A DNA stretch of 64,000 nt. Source: Gammaproteobacteria bacterium. Its GTDB lineage: Bacteria; Pseudomonadota; Gammaproteobacteria; Arenicellales; Poriferihabitantaceae. This document shows, piece after piece, positions 55,518 through 64,000 of this stretch. The notes under the pieces were generated by a model. It worked only from the letters and a program-made list of their open reading frames with translations, made no database searches and was not told where the DNA came from. Position numbers and translations under genes: made by a program. The stretch is from the NCBI GenBank assembly GCA_009842505.1, contig VYFG01000124.1, positions 1 to 64,000 on the forward strand. The letters run 5' to 3'. The first letter of the stretch is position 1, and the number at the start of each line of letters is the position of its first letter.

Positions 55518-57947
55518 TCAGGCCCGCAGCTTTTCACCTCTTGGATCGAACAAGGGCCTTTCCAGCAATGTTGCCCTGGTGGGAATACCAAGCACCCCCA
55601 CCGTGAAATCATCCCCGGGCACGGCATCGTCCCGGTCCACGTAACCGATAGCGACGGAAGTGTTGAACGTGAAGCTGTAGGATCCCGATGTCACGCGGCC
55701 GACATACCTACCGTTGCGGAATATGGCTTCACCGCCCCATGCATCCGCACCCTCCTTGCCGGACCCGGTATCAATCCGGAAGCAGCACATCAGTTGCCTG
55801 GGCGGGACATCCTTGATGGCCATGAAGGCCTCGCGGCCGTGAAACTCCGGCTTTTCCGTTTTTATAAGAAAGTCCATGCGGGATTCAGTGGGCCACCATT
55901 CCGGCGAATACTCCCTGCCCCAACTGCCATAGCCTTTCTCGATCCGCATGGAGCCAAGCGCCCGTGACCCGACAGGACGGGCATCAAGGGGCTCCCCGTG
56001 GGCAAGTATCTTGCGGTAGAGATCGAGCTGGTTCTCCTCTGCCACATACATCTCGTAGCCGAGGTCTCCCGTAAAGGAAACCCGGATGACGATAACCTCG
56101 TAACCGTCCAGGCTAATCACGCGGTTACGCATGAAGCGAAGGTCGTCGTTGCCCCATGAAAGGCCGGTCATGCTTTCCATCAGTGTGCGGGCATTGGGGC
56201 CCGCTACGTTGAACCCGCATATCGCATCGGTCACGCACTCGAAGCTGACCCCGTCCGCGGGCAGATAGCTGTTGAACAGGCGGCGGTGGTAATCCTCGGC
56301 GATGCCCGACCCGATCATGAACAGCTTCTCGTCTTCCAGCCGTGCCACGGTGAAATCCCCGGCCAGCCCGCCCCGCAGGCTCAGCAGGGGCGTCAGGCAG
56401 GTCCGGCCATTCTCCTTCGGCACATGGTTGGCAACGATCCGGTCCAGCCACTGCCTGGCGTTCGGACCCGTAATCATGTACTTGGCGAAATTCGAAGTGT
56501 CCACCACACCGACGGCATTGCGCACGGTAGCGGCCTCCTGACCCATGACGTCGAACCACCGGGGCCGTTCGAATGTGAATTCATCCTCCTGCGGCACACC
56601 CTCCGGCGCGTACCAGTGCGGATGCTCGTAGCCGAAGGAAAATCCGAATACCGCGCCCATGGATTTCTGCAGCTCGTAGACAGGACGTTTCCTGATCGGC
56701 CGGCCTGCGGGACGCTCTTCGTTGGGGAAGTGGATACTGAAACGCGTGCCGTAGGTCTCCATCGCCTTGGCCTTCGCATAGTTCGCGTCCGCCCAGGAGC
56801 CATAGCGGGTCACGTCCCAGGGAAACATGTCAAGCTCCGGCTCCCCCTCCACGATCCACTGTGCCAGGGTCAGACCCAGGCCCGCGCTCTGGCTGAACCC
56901 GGGAACGATACCGTTGCAGCACCAGTAGTTCCTGAGGTCTCGGACGGGGCCGAGCAGCGCGGAGGAATCGGGCGTCCAGATCATGGGACCGTTGATCACC
57001 TGCTTGACGCCCGCCTCGGCCAATACCGGCACCCGGTCACAGGCGCGCATGAAATTCTCGGCGATCCGCTCCAGGTCCTCCGGCAGCAGATCATGGCCGA
57101 AGTCCATGGGCGTACCCTCCTCGGCCCAGAAGCGGCCGTCCTTCTCATAAGCACCCACCAGCAGGCCCTTGCCCTCCTGGCGCATGTAGTATTCCATGTC
57201 GCGGTCCGCCACCGACGGAAGCTCGCGGTCGATGGCCGCAATCTCCGGAATGGTCTCGGTGACCAGGTACTGGTGCTCCATGGTCATGAGAGGCAGGTGG
57301 ACACCGGCCAGGGCGGCCACTTCCCTGCCCCACAGTCCCGCGGCATTGACCACATGTTCCGCATGGATGGTGCCTTTGGGGGTAACCACGTCCCAGGTAT
57401 GGTCGGGCCGCTGGTTGGTTTCCACCACCGGCGTGAACCGAAGGATCTGCGCGCCCAGTTTGCGCGCACCCTGGGCATATGCGTGGGTTACGCCGGAGGG
57501 GTCCACATGTCCGGCCATGGGTTCGTACATGGCGCAGCGCACGTCGTCCAGGTTCAGCAGGGGGTGCAGTTCCAGGGCTTCATCCCTGGAAATCTCGTAG
57601 AATTCGGCATCGAAGGCATGGGCCTTGGATGCCTGTATGCGAAGCTGGTGTTCACGGTCCCGCGAGCAGGCCAGGTAGATGGATCCGGCATGGTGCAATC
57701 CGCAGGACTGCCCGGTCTCCGCCTCCAACTCCTGGTACACGTTCATGGTGTAGTACTGCAGGCGGGAGATATTGTTGTTGTCATGCAGGCCGTGGGTGTT
57801 CGCCGCGGCATGCCAGGTGGATCCGGACGTCAGTTCATCGCGCTCCAGCAATACGACATCGGTCCAGCCGAGTTTCGTCAGGTGGTAAAGGATACTGCAA
57901 CCGGCCAGACCGCCGCCGATGACCACTACCCGGGCATGGGTTTGCAT
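55518..57947 (-). CDS. Dimethylglycine/sarcosine-dehydrogenase-like flavoprotein with aminomethyltransferase domain
   Basis: 809 residues, ribosome binding site GGAG before the ATG. The N-terminal VVVIGGGLAGCSILYHLTKLGW is the FAD-binding site, and His46 in SGSTWHAAA matches the His that covalently holds FAD in dimethylglycine dehydrogenases. Residues about 1-380 form the DAO domain, followed by an FAO middle domain and a C-terminal GcvT-like folate-binding domain (VDTSNFAKYMITGPNARQWLDRI, GDLGYEMYV, SRALGSMRIEKGYGSWGREYSPEWWPTESRMDFLI). Such enzymes demethylate N-methyl amino acids and pass the one-carbon unit to tetrahydrofolate. It lies downstream of an aminotransferase gene on the same strand; the exact amine is unknown. 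Confidence 0.9.
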   Translation of the reverse strand: MQTHARVVVIGGGLAGCSILYHLTKLGWTDVVLLERDELTSGSTWHAAANTHGLHDNNNISRLQYYTMNVYQELEAETGQSCGLHHAGSIYLACSRDREHQLRIQASKAHAFDAEFYEISRDEALELHPLLNLDDVRCAMYEPMAGHVDPSGVTHAYAQGARKLGAQILRFTPVVETNQRPDHTWDVVTPKGTIHAEHVVNAAGLWGREVAALAGVHLPLMTMEHQYLVTETIPEIAAIDRELPSVADRDMEYYMRQEGKGLLVGAYEKDGRFWAEEGTPMDFGHDLLPEDLERIAENFMRACDRVPVLAEAGVKQVINGPMIWTPDSSALLGPVRDLRNYWCCNGIVPGFSQSAGLGLTLAQWIVEGEPELDMFPWDVTRYGSWADANYAKAKAMETYGTRFSIHFPNEERPAGRPIRKRPVYELQKSMGAVFGFSFGYEHPHWYAPEGVPQEDEFTFERPRWFDVMGQEAATVRNAVGVVDTSNFAKYMITGPNARQWLDRIVANHVPKENGRTCLTPLLSLRGGLAGDFTVARLEDEKLFMIGSGIAEDYHRRLFNSYLPADGVSFECVTDAICGFNVAGPNARTLMESMTGLSWGNDDLRFMRNRVISLDGYEVIVIRVSFTGDLGYEMYVAEENQLDLYRKILAHGEPLDARPVGSRALGSMRIEKGYGSWGREYSPEWWPTESRMDFLIKTEKPEFHGREAFMAIKDVPPRQLMCCFRIDTGSGKEGADAWGGEAIFRNGRYVGRVTSGSYSFTFNTSVAIGYVDRDDAVPGDDFTVGVLGIPTRATLLERPLFDPRGEKLRA

Positions 57948-58004
57948 GATGGGATACTCCAGTGAGCGCCGTTGCGAGGGAATTGAGGGGTATGCCGAGA
58001 ATGG

Positions 58005-59198
58005 TCAATTCTTATCAACCCCCTCCCGCAAGGATTCCACGTATTCGACTATCCGTTCTGCTGCAACGACCAGCTTTTCCTCCGACGCGCAAAGGCTGAT
58101 GCGAAGCAACCCGCTCCCGCTCGGGCCGAAGCCGTCACAGGGCAGGATCGCCACCCGGTAACGATCCAGCAACTCGTCCGCGAACCGGAACCCGCTGACG
58201 GGCAGGCTGCGGATGTCCAGAACCACGAACATGCCCCCCTGGGCGTTGAAGATCCGGATTCCCGGCACATCCTTCAGGACATCCTGCAGCAGGCGGTACC
58301 GCCGATCCATGGCGTCGCGCACGACTCCGGCGGTGACATGATCTTCCTCGAGGGCGGTGACCGCGGCATCCTGTATGAACGGAGGCAGGCCATAGGACAT
58401 GCACATCGAGAGGTTGTACAGATGCTGGATCAGTTCCAGGGGAGCCACCGCCCAGCCCAGGCGCCAGCCGGTCATCCGGTGGGATTTCGACAGGCTGGAC
58501 ACCGTGACACACACCGGTGCGGCCCGCTCCAGCGAGGCAGGGCTGAAGCGATCTTCCGGCGGCAGTATTTCCTGGTACACCTCGTCGCTGATCAGCCAGA
58601 TGTCGTTGGCCAAGCAAATATCCACAACAGCCTCGAACTGTTCCTGGGTATACACCGCACCCGTGGGGTTGTTGGGCGAGTTGAGCAGGATCGCCCGGGT
58701 TCTTGGCGTGATCGCCGCCTCGATCCGGTCCGGGGCAATCCGGAAACCGTCGTCCGGCTGCACCGGAACACGAACAAGGGTGGCCCCGGAAGCCGTGACC
58801 GTGGCCGGATACGTGGTGTAGTAGGGCTCCGACAGGACAATCTCGTCACCGGCCTCCAGGACGCACTGGCAAACCGCGAACAGGGCGTTTTGCGCACCAC
58901 TCGTCACGATACAGTTCTCGGCAGAGACGGATTGCCCTGTCAGCCACTGGTGGCGCCGCGCGATCGCGGCGCGCAGGGGCTCGATCCCGGCGACGGCGGA
59001 ATAATGGTGACGGCCCGCGTGCAGGCTTTCCGTGGCGGCGGAAACGATGGGCGCCGGGGTCTGTTCCTCCGTTTCCTGGCCCACGCTCAGCAGGATGATG
59101 TCCTCACCGGCTTCCATCCTGGCCATTCCACGATAATGGACGTCCCAGACATCCACGCTGTCTCCGGAAATTCGTTCGGTCAGGCTGGAAAACTTCAT
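58005..59198 (-). CDS. Class I/II PLP-dependent aminotransferase
   Basis: 397 residues from ATG 59198, which starts the family-like sequence; the frame is open further upstream (to 59303) without similarity. Fold type I: GAQNALFAVCQCVLEAGDEIV, NSPNNPTG (173-180), SDEVYQE (Asp205, Tyr208) and the PLP lysine Lys238 in SSLSKSHRMTGWRLGW. The C-terminal arginine that binds the substrate carboxylate lies in GSGLLRISL. Resembles aspartate/aromatic-type enzymes (AspC-like I-gamma group); the substrate is not clear. About 50 bases upstream of the DMGDH-like gene, so probably cotranscribed. Confidence 0.9.
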   Translation of the reverse strand: MKFSSLTERISGDSVDVWDVHYRGMARMEAGEDIILLSVGQETEEQTPAPIVSAATESLHAGRHHYSAVAGIEPLRAAIARRHQWLTGQSVSAENCIVTSGAQNALFAVCQCVLEAGDEIVLSEPYYTTYPATVTASGATLVRVPVQPDDGFRIAPDRIEAAITPRTRAILLNSPNNPTGAVYTQEQFEAVVDICLANDIWLISDEVYQEILPPEDRFSPASLERAAPVCVTVSSLSKSHRMTGWRLGWAVAPLELIQHLYNLSMCMSYGLPPFIQDAAVTALEEDHVTAGVVRDAMDRRYRLLQDVLKDVPGIRIFNAQGGMFVVLDIRSLPVSGFRFADELLDRYRVAILPCDGFGPSGSGLLRISLCASEEKLVVAAERIVEYVESLREGVDKN

Positions 59199-59953
59199 CG
59201 GGGTAACCACATTGCTGAAATGAAAGTAAGGCGGCTGCGCCAGAGCCGGATTCCACCACAAACAGGCCCGGACGGCTGAAGCAGAACCGGCAGGAAATGT
59301 CATGCCTAAACCATGTCTACCGGAGGGCGGATAGTACCCGAAGCGGCGGCACAGATTTCCCTGGAGGGTTACGCGATAAGGATTACCTGTTCAGGATCGA
59401 CATCCGGCATTCAGGGCCTTGTGGGCGGGTATCATGACCGGTTCGGTCGGCGGGGTGAATCCCAGGGCTTTCTGGTGTGTTGATCTGCAGGACCGGTAAC
59501 CGATTTTCCGTCTCGCTGTCACTGGTTTCACGTGTAGTCCACCGGGTGTCATGGTGTATGGTAACCTGCACGACCGAAACGATGTCCCGAACGCGCAGCC
59601 GGCTACCGTGGGTAATGTTTCAGGATCTGACACCCGGCAGGTAATTTTGTCCTTTGTCCGGCTGGCGGCAATGAAATATGCATATAGGACCGGCCCTGGG
59701 TGAGTTAACATTCGGTTGCCGGTTATTTGCAGAAGTCCCGACAAGTGGTCAGTCTGGGCCGGGTGATCATTCGAGGTGCCCATGAGAGTCGAGAGAATCA
59801 GTTGCACAAGAAAAACCCCGGGCGTATACCCAGAGGCAAGGGCGGGATCCGCTTTACAGGAGAAACTTGGCAGACAGAGATCAGGATATCAACTGTAACG
59901 TCTTGATAAATAATTATAATCATTCACCATAACCATTAGTCGGGTCAGTAGAA
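59199..59953. other. Long non-coding region upstream of the aminotransferase and deacylase genes
   Basis: About 755 bases without a supportable gene between divergently transcribed genes. A minus-strand frame at 59391-59807 has unnatural-looking composition and no ribosome binding site. The last 60 bases become AT-rich and contain a promoter and a Fur-like box, listed separately. Confidence 0.5.
59909..59927. promoter_or_regulatory. Fur-like box over the promoter of the deacylase gene
   Basis: AATAATTATAATCATTCAC matches 15 of 19 positions of the Fur consensus GATAATGATAATCATTATC. It contains a perfect -10 box TATAAT (59915-59920), so a bound repressor would block the promoter; transcription would start about 27 bases before the GTG at 59954. 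The AT-rich sequence makes chance similarity possible. Confidence 0.45.
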
Positions 59954-60994
59954 GTGTCCAGCGATACCCAGATTCACTGCGAAGTCGACCTGGACCGGGA
60001 TGGTTGTCAAGGCGGATTCCTGCGGGTGCCCCATTCCGTTCACCGCTCCGCCTACGGCTGGGTCCCGGTACCGGTTGTGTCGATTCGAAACGGCGACGGG
60101 CCGGTGGTGCTTCTGCTCGGCGGCAATCACGGCGACGAGTACGAAGGCCAGGTGGCCCTCTCCCGGCTGGCCGGAGAGCTGGAACCCGACCGGCTTTCCG
60201 GACAGGTGATCATCCTTCCCATGGCAAACTACCCCGCTGCCCGGGCCGGCACCCGGACGTCTCCCCTGGACGGGGGGAACCTGAACCGGAGCTTTCCGGG
60301 AAGCCCCCTGGGCGGCCCCACGGCCATGATTGCGCATTTCATCGAGTCCGAACTCATGCCACGCGCGGATTTCCTGCTTGACATCCACTCCGGCGGCAGT
60401 TCAATGCAGTACAGGAAACCGACCCTGCTGGTGGCGAAGCCTGATGATCCCGCCCACCAGGAGCGTTTGATGGAGCTGGTGGCGGCGCTGGATTTTCCCC
60501 AGGCGGTGCTGTACACGGAATCGCGCGGCGCGAGTTATTCCACCTCGGCGGCGAGGCGGAATGGGGTACTGGGGATGACGGCGGAAATGGCCGGGGGCGG
60601 CGGTGTGAGCCGGGCGGCGATGTCGCTGCTGGACGTCGCACTGCCACGCTACCTTGCCGCCTGCGGCGTTTACAACGGGCCCGCCGCGGAGGCTCCTGCC
60701 AGGATCGCCACCGAGCTGTTCGCCGACTGCGGATACCTGTACGCCCGCAACGAGGGTGTCTTCGAACCGGCAGAGGTGACCGACGACCCGGTGGAACCGG
60801 GAGATAGTGCCGGATGGATTCACTATCCGGATGTCCCCTTCACGGAACCCGTTGAACTTCGATTCGAGATTTCGGGGAAGGTGCTGTCCGTGCGGATGCC
60901 GGCCAGGGTGGAGCGTGGGGACTGCCTCTACGAACTCGGTTTTCCGATCAGCGGCCAGCCCGGTAACTGGACCGGTCTTCCCTCAAACCACTGA
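59954..60994 (+). CDS. Succinylglutamate desuccinylase/aspartoacylase-family deacylase (DoeB-like)
   Basis: 346 residues from GTG 59954. Zinc carboxypeptidase-like fold: GGNHGDEYEGQ (zinc His/Glu), GNLNRSFPG (substrate Arg) and LLDIHSGG (third zinc ligand His), with a late EMAGGGG holding the catalytic Glu. The layout resembles DoeB, which deacetylates N2-acetyl-2,4-diaminobutyrate in ectoine breakdown, and related N-acyl amino acid hydrolases. No other ectoine genes (doeA, doeC, doeD) are present, so the DoeB name is not used. A Fur-like box covers its promoter. Confidence 0.85.
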   Translation: MSSDTQIHCEVDLDRDGCQGGFLRVPHSVHRSAYGWVPVPVVSIRNGDGPVVLLLGGNHGDEYEGQVALSRLAGELEPDRLSGQVIILPMANYPAARAGTRTSPLDGGNLNRSFPGSPLGGPTAMIAHFIESELMPRADFLLDIHSGGSSMQYRKPTLLVAKPDDPAHQERLMELVAALDFPQAVLYTESRGASYSTSAARRNGVLGMTAEMAGGGGVSRAAMSLLDVALPRYLAACGVYNGPAAEAPARIATELFADCGYLYARNEGVFEPAEVTDDPVEPGDSAGWIHYPDVPFTEPVELRFEISGKVLSVRMPARVERGDCLYELGFPISGQPGNWTGLPSNH

Positions 60995-61092
60995 ATGACG
61001 GGGCGCGGCCCGTTGCTTATCCCGCCTTTGGAGGTCAGCGGCACCGGGCAAGGCGGCCATCATATCCGGGTCGGGTAAATATGGATGCGGTG

Positions 61093-62499
61093 TCAGAGCA
61101 GTTCCGCCGCGAGGGTGGCGATTTCAGAGCGTTCACCCTGGGTCAGGTTGACGCAGGCAAATATGTCATGCCCGCGCATATTGCCGATGACATGGGTCAG
61201 GCCGCAGGACCGCCGGCTGAGGAACCGGTTGTCGATCTGGTCCGGATCCCCGGTGATGAAGATCCGGGTGTTCCGCCCGGCACGCGTCAGCAGTGTCTTC
61301 ATCTGGTGAGGAGTGAAATTCTGTGCCTCGTCGATGATGACCAGCGAGTTGTGAAGGGTGCTGCCGCGAATGAAGTTGATCGGTAGTACGGGCATTCGGC
61401 CGCCGCTTTGCTCATTGGTCAGGGAATCGAAATCAACGAGCCTCTTGCCCTTCTTCGAGCCCTTGACGGTATCCTGGATGATTTCGAAGGCATCGCGAAT
61501 GGGCCGCTTGTAGGGACTGAACTTCTCGTCCAGCCGACCGGGCAGGAAGCCGATGTCATCCGCGAGCTGATCATTGGGACGGAAAACATAGACCTTGCCG
61601 GGCGAGGTGCCGAGCAGTTTCTGTTCCACGGCTGCTGCCAGGGCCAGGATGGTCTTTCCGGTTCCGGCCTGCCCCACCAGGGCCGCCACCCTGACCTGCT
61701 GGTCATACAGCACCTGCAGGGCCAGTTCCTGCTGATGGTTGAGGGGCTGCACCAGGGTACCCGCAAGGCTGCCATACTGGTGAACCGCTCCGTTCCGAAA
61801 ATAGCCTGTATGGACATGGCCTCCATTCACACGCACCAGTACCGGCTCGTCATGTCCGTTTGCATGTTCCCCGGAAACCGTCACGGGCTTCCCGCCATGC
61901 CAGCGCATGGCTTCCTCGTCTGACAGCTCAAACGTTGTGGGATCGCGGTACAGTTCATCCAGGCGGCTGCGGTAGTTGACCGCCTCGTACTCCTCGGAGG
62001 CGAGTCCAAGCGAGTGCGCCTTGATGCGGACCGCCGCGTCATTGGTGACGATGACCACCCGGTCGGGATAGGCCGGGTCCTTCTTGAAGCGCATTGCAAG
62101 CGCCAGGAGGCGGTTGTCGGGCTTGTCCAAGGTAAGGTCGTATCCACGAATGTCACTGCCGCCCAGTTCAGCGGCGTCCAGAATGAATGTGCCTCCGGAG
62201 CGTAACCTGATGGGTTCGCCGGGACGGTGCCTGGTTGTGAGATACAGGATACGGTTGATCGCCTGACGGGCCTCGTATTCCGTCGAAGACCTGCGTTTCA
62301 ACCCATCCAGTTCTTCCATCACCATCATGGAAACCACCACGACGTGCTCCTTGAAATTGTCCACCGCGGATGGATCCACCAGCAGGACATTGGTGTCCAG
62401 GATGAAAACCCTGCGTTGTCCGTTGCGCGTCCGGGATGGATCGGGTTCCTCGACGGGACCGTCTCGGGAATCGGTCAGTGGCGGCAGGTTCTGGGACAA
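61093..62499 (-). CDS. PIN domain-PhoH fusion protein (PhoH2/YlaK type)
   Basis: 468 residues from a TTG start. The N-terminal PIN nuclease domain (about 30-190) begins VFILDTNVLLVDP with the first acidic residues and continues to VIVTNDAAVRIKA. The C-terminal PhoH ATPase (about 240-468) has Walker A GQAGTGKTILALAAA and Walker B LVIIDEAQNFTPHQMKTLLTRAG, then ITGDPDQID. PhoH2 proteins are reported as RNA helicase/RNases. Transcribed away from the Tat-protein gene. Confidence 0.92.
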   Translation of the reverse strand: MSQNLPPLTDSRDGPVEEPDPSRTRNGQRRVFILDTNVLLVDPSAVDNFKEHVVVVSMMVMEELDGLKRRSSTEYEARQAINRILYLTTRHRPGEPIRLRSGGTFILDAAELGGSDIRGYDLTLDKPDNRLLALAMRFKKDPAYPDRVVIVTNDAAVRIKAHSLGLASEEYEAVNYRSRLDELYRDPTTFELSDEEAMRWHGGKPVTVSGEHANGHDEPVLVRVNGGHVHTGYFRNGAVHQYGSLAGTLVQPLNHQQELALQVLYDQQVRVAALVGQAGTGKTILALAAAVEQKLLGTSPGKVYVFRPNDQLADDIGFLPGRLDEKFSPYKRPIRDAFEIIQDTVKGSKKGKRLVDFDSLTNEQSGGRMPVLPINFIRGSTLHNSLVIIDEAQNFTPHQMKTLLTRAGRNTRIFITGDPDQIDNRFLSRRSCGLTHVIGNMRGHDIFACVNLTQGERSEIATLAAELL

Positions 62500-62685
62500 A
62501 TGACAGACGGGGCCCGGAAAGGATCAGGAGGATAGCCCTGGTATGTTACAACCGTAGGTATCTGGTTGGATCAATCTTATCCAATCAGTACGCCCATCGC
62601 CAGAAGAGCCTTGTCCGATGGTGCAGGAAACTGGAAGGCGAAGCGTCATTCCGACGGCGAATGAGCCCGGCGGATTGGGCGTATA

Positions 62686-64000
62686 ATGAATATCGTGAAT
62701 CGTCGGAAATTTCTACGCGCCACCGGAAGTGCGGCGGCCCTGAGCCTGGGTGGCAGGCTGGGTCAGGCACAGGCCCTTCCCGAGGTCGGTCCCCTGCATC
62801 GCCTCATGGAAGAGACGCCCCGCGAACGCGTCGCGTCAGAGCTTGCATCCCTGATCCGGAACGGTCTCGATCACCGCAGGGCCCTGGCCGCCCTGGCCGT
62901 CGCGACTTCGCGCAGCGTACAGCCCTTCCCCCATGTCGGCTTCAAGTACCACACGGTGCTTGCGCTGCAGTCCGTCCACCTGACGGCGCTGAACCTGCCG
63001 GACGAAGAGCGTTGGCTGCCGGTATTCTGGGCGCTCGATTATTTCAAGCGCGCCCAGGGACAGGAGCGCCGTGCGAGCGGCTGGACGATGGGGCCGCAGC
63101 CGGAACCCGTGGCCGGAACGGCCGGACAGGCCCGGAGAAATCTGATCGACGCGTTGGATCGCTGGGACCTCGAGGCTGTCGATCCTGCCATCTGCGATTT
63201 CGCCAGGCTCGCGCCCCCGGGGCAACTCTACGAGCTCCTGTTCAGATACGGCGCCCGGGATCTTCGTGCGATCGGTCACAAGGTCATTGCGGTGCAGAAT
63301 GTACATCGCCTCTCGCCGGTCATCGGCCCCGAAAACGCACCTGCCATGCTTCGCTCCCTGGCCGCGGCACTGCAGAATCACGGCTACGACGCGAATCCCG
63401 CCACTCGCGACCTGCCCGCCGATCGAACCTGGCGGGAATTCCGGACGATGCTTGGAGAGATTCCGAAGACCTGGGAAGAGGGCCGCCGGGATGACGCCGG
63501 ACGCAATGAACTCGTCCGCACCCTCCGCGAGGTTTCGGAACTCGATGCGGGCCGGGTGGTCATCGACCTCCTGAAGCACGGGGTGTCCACTGACTCGATC
63601 TGGGAGGCCCTGTTCGCCACGGCCGCGGAATTGGTGATGCGCCAACCGAGGGTGGTGCCGGTGCATGCCCAGACGTCCGCCAACGCGTTTCACTATGTGT
63701 TCCGGCATGCGCGGACCGAGGAGACGAAGCTCCTGGCGCTCCTGCAGTCCGCGGCCTTCATGCCGGAGTTCCAACGCCATGTAGGCAGCGCGCAACCCGG
63801 TCTGCGGATTGAAGACCTGGAACCTCTTCCGGTCTCCGGTGACGGCGGGGAAGCGTTGCAGGACGCATTTTCCGAGTTACCACGCGATCACATCTCCAGC
63901 GCCGGTAAGGCATTGCACTACCTGCGACGTGGTGGCTCAGCGTACCGGCTTGTCGCTACTGCACGTCGTCTGCTCGCCCGCAACGGCCGGCAGTCCCACG
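62686..64000 (+). CDS. Tat-exported protein of unknown function (3' partial)
   Basis: Open from ATG 62686 to the window end without a stop, at least 438 residues. The N-terminus MNIVNRRKFLRATGSAAALS is a twin-arginine signal (RRKFL), with a hydrophobic stretch and a cleavage site near residue 30 (GQAQA), so it is exported folded, typical of a cofactor-binding enzyme. Repeated His-bearing segments (GFKYHTVLALQSVHL, AIGHKVIAVQNVHRL, NAFHYVFRH) suggest a metal- or haem-binding protein, but I recognise no family with confidence. GTG at 62695 is an alternative start. Divergent from the PIN-PhoH gene. Confidence 0.75.
   Translation, partial: MNIVNRRKFLRATGSAAALSLGGRLGQAQALPEVGPLHRLMEETPRERVASELASLIRNGLDHRRALAALAVATSRSVQPFPHVGFKYHTVLALQSVHLTALNLPDEERWLPVFWALDYFKRAQGQERRASGWTMGPQPEPVAGTAGQARRNLIDALDRWDLEAVDPAICDFARLAPPGQLYELLFRYGARDLRAIGHKVIAVQNVHRLSPVIGPENAPAMLRSLAAALQNHGYDANPATRDLPADRTWREFRTMLGEIPKTWEEGRRDDAGRNELVRTLREVSELDAGRVVIDLLKHGVSTDSIWEALFATAAELVMRQPRVVPVHAQTSANAFHYVFRHARTEETKLLALLQSAAFMPEFQRHVGSAQPGLRIEDLEPLPVSGDGGEALQDAFSELPRDHISSAGKALHYLRRGGSAYRLVATARRLLARNGRQSH

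Noticed and set aside
56286-57965. 559-codon plus-strand open frame
   Set aside because: Antisense of the DMGDH-like gene.
59391-59807. 138-codon minus-strand open frame in the long intergenic region
   Set aside because: No ribosome binding site and unusual composition (many Cys, Arg, Thr, Pro in random order); not reported as a gene.
59954-60994. Naming the deacylase doeB
   Set aside because: The motifs fit the wider AstE/aspartoacylase family, but no other ectoine-degradation gene is present.

Overview
The window is about 60% G+C bacterial chromosome from a gammaproteobacterium, probably an uncultivated marine or host-associated one (habitat is inference). The class is read from conserved gene orders: hrcA / nadK-recN-(GNAT)-bamE, rsmE-orn, ffh next to a ypjD/ccsA-like gene, ilvI-ilvH-ilvC-psd-pssA-holD-rimI, tsaB-yoaA, and grpE-dnaK-dnaJ-erpA. 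I see no rRNA, tRNA, CRISPR array or complete insertion sequence.

Layout. 0.3-4.5 kb: loosely packed accessory genes (a secreted protein with an Ivy-like Cys motif, a four-EF-hand secreted protein, cytochrome b561, an alpha/beta hydrolase). 4.8-6.2 kb: rsmE and orn. 6.3-10.2 kb: hrcA, a DUF1285 gene and a tungsten aldehyde:ferredoxin oxidoreductase on the minus strand. 10.4-13.8 kb: nadK, recN, a GNAT gene and bamE. 13.9-17.3 kb: a DsbC-type protein, a nucleosidase-like protein, a GT2 glycosyltransferase and malate dehydrogenase. 17.7-19.2 kb: an MltD-type lytic transglycosylase. 19.3-28 kb: rimI, a HolD-like gene, pssA, psd, ilvCHI, a DUF3530 hydrolase and ffh. 28.2-35.3 kb: the ypjD-like gene, a remnant of an Mrr-type restriction endonuclease, an 1102-residue nuclease-helicase fusion (probably an eroded defence insertion), tsaB and yoaA. 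35.5-40 kb: dnaJ, dnaK, grpE, erpA, with sigma-32-like promoters before grpE and dnaK.

The most interesting part is 40.1-54.4 kb. A divergent IclR regulator faces a plus-strand series: GMC flavin oxidoreductase, DctP/DctQ/DctM TRAP transporter, a histidinol-dehydrogenase-family enzyme resembling sulfopropanediol 3-dehydrogenase (HpsN), an SDR, a zinc MDR, an acyl-CoA-dehydrogenase-fold protein, then a TAXI-type TRAP receptor and fused permease. The TRAP-N-SDR-MDR order matches the hpsKLMNOP layout for 2,3-dihydroxypropane-1-sulfonate (DHPS) use. The acyl-CoA-dehydrogenase-fold protein has Gln and Gly at the two positions where dehydrogenases carry their catalytic base, and Arg at the position reported essential in 3-sulfinopropionyl-CoA desulfinase. 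I therefore propose an organosulfonate/organosulfinate uptake and catabolic locus. No known sulfolactate-cleaving enzyme (SuyAB, Xsc, CuyA) is in the window.

54.4-64 kb: a GOLPH3/GPP34-family protein, a dimethylglycine/sarcosine-dehydrogenase-like flavoprotein, a class I aminotransferase, a DoeB/AstE-type deacylase behind a Fur-like box, a PIN-PhoH protein, and the start of a Tat-exported protein that runs off the window.
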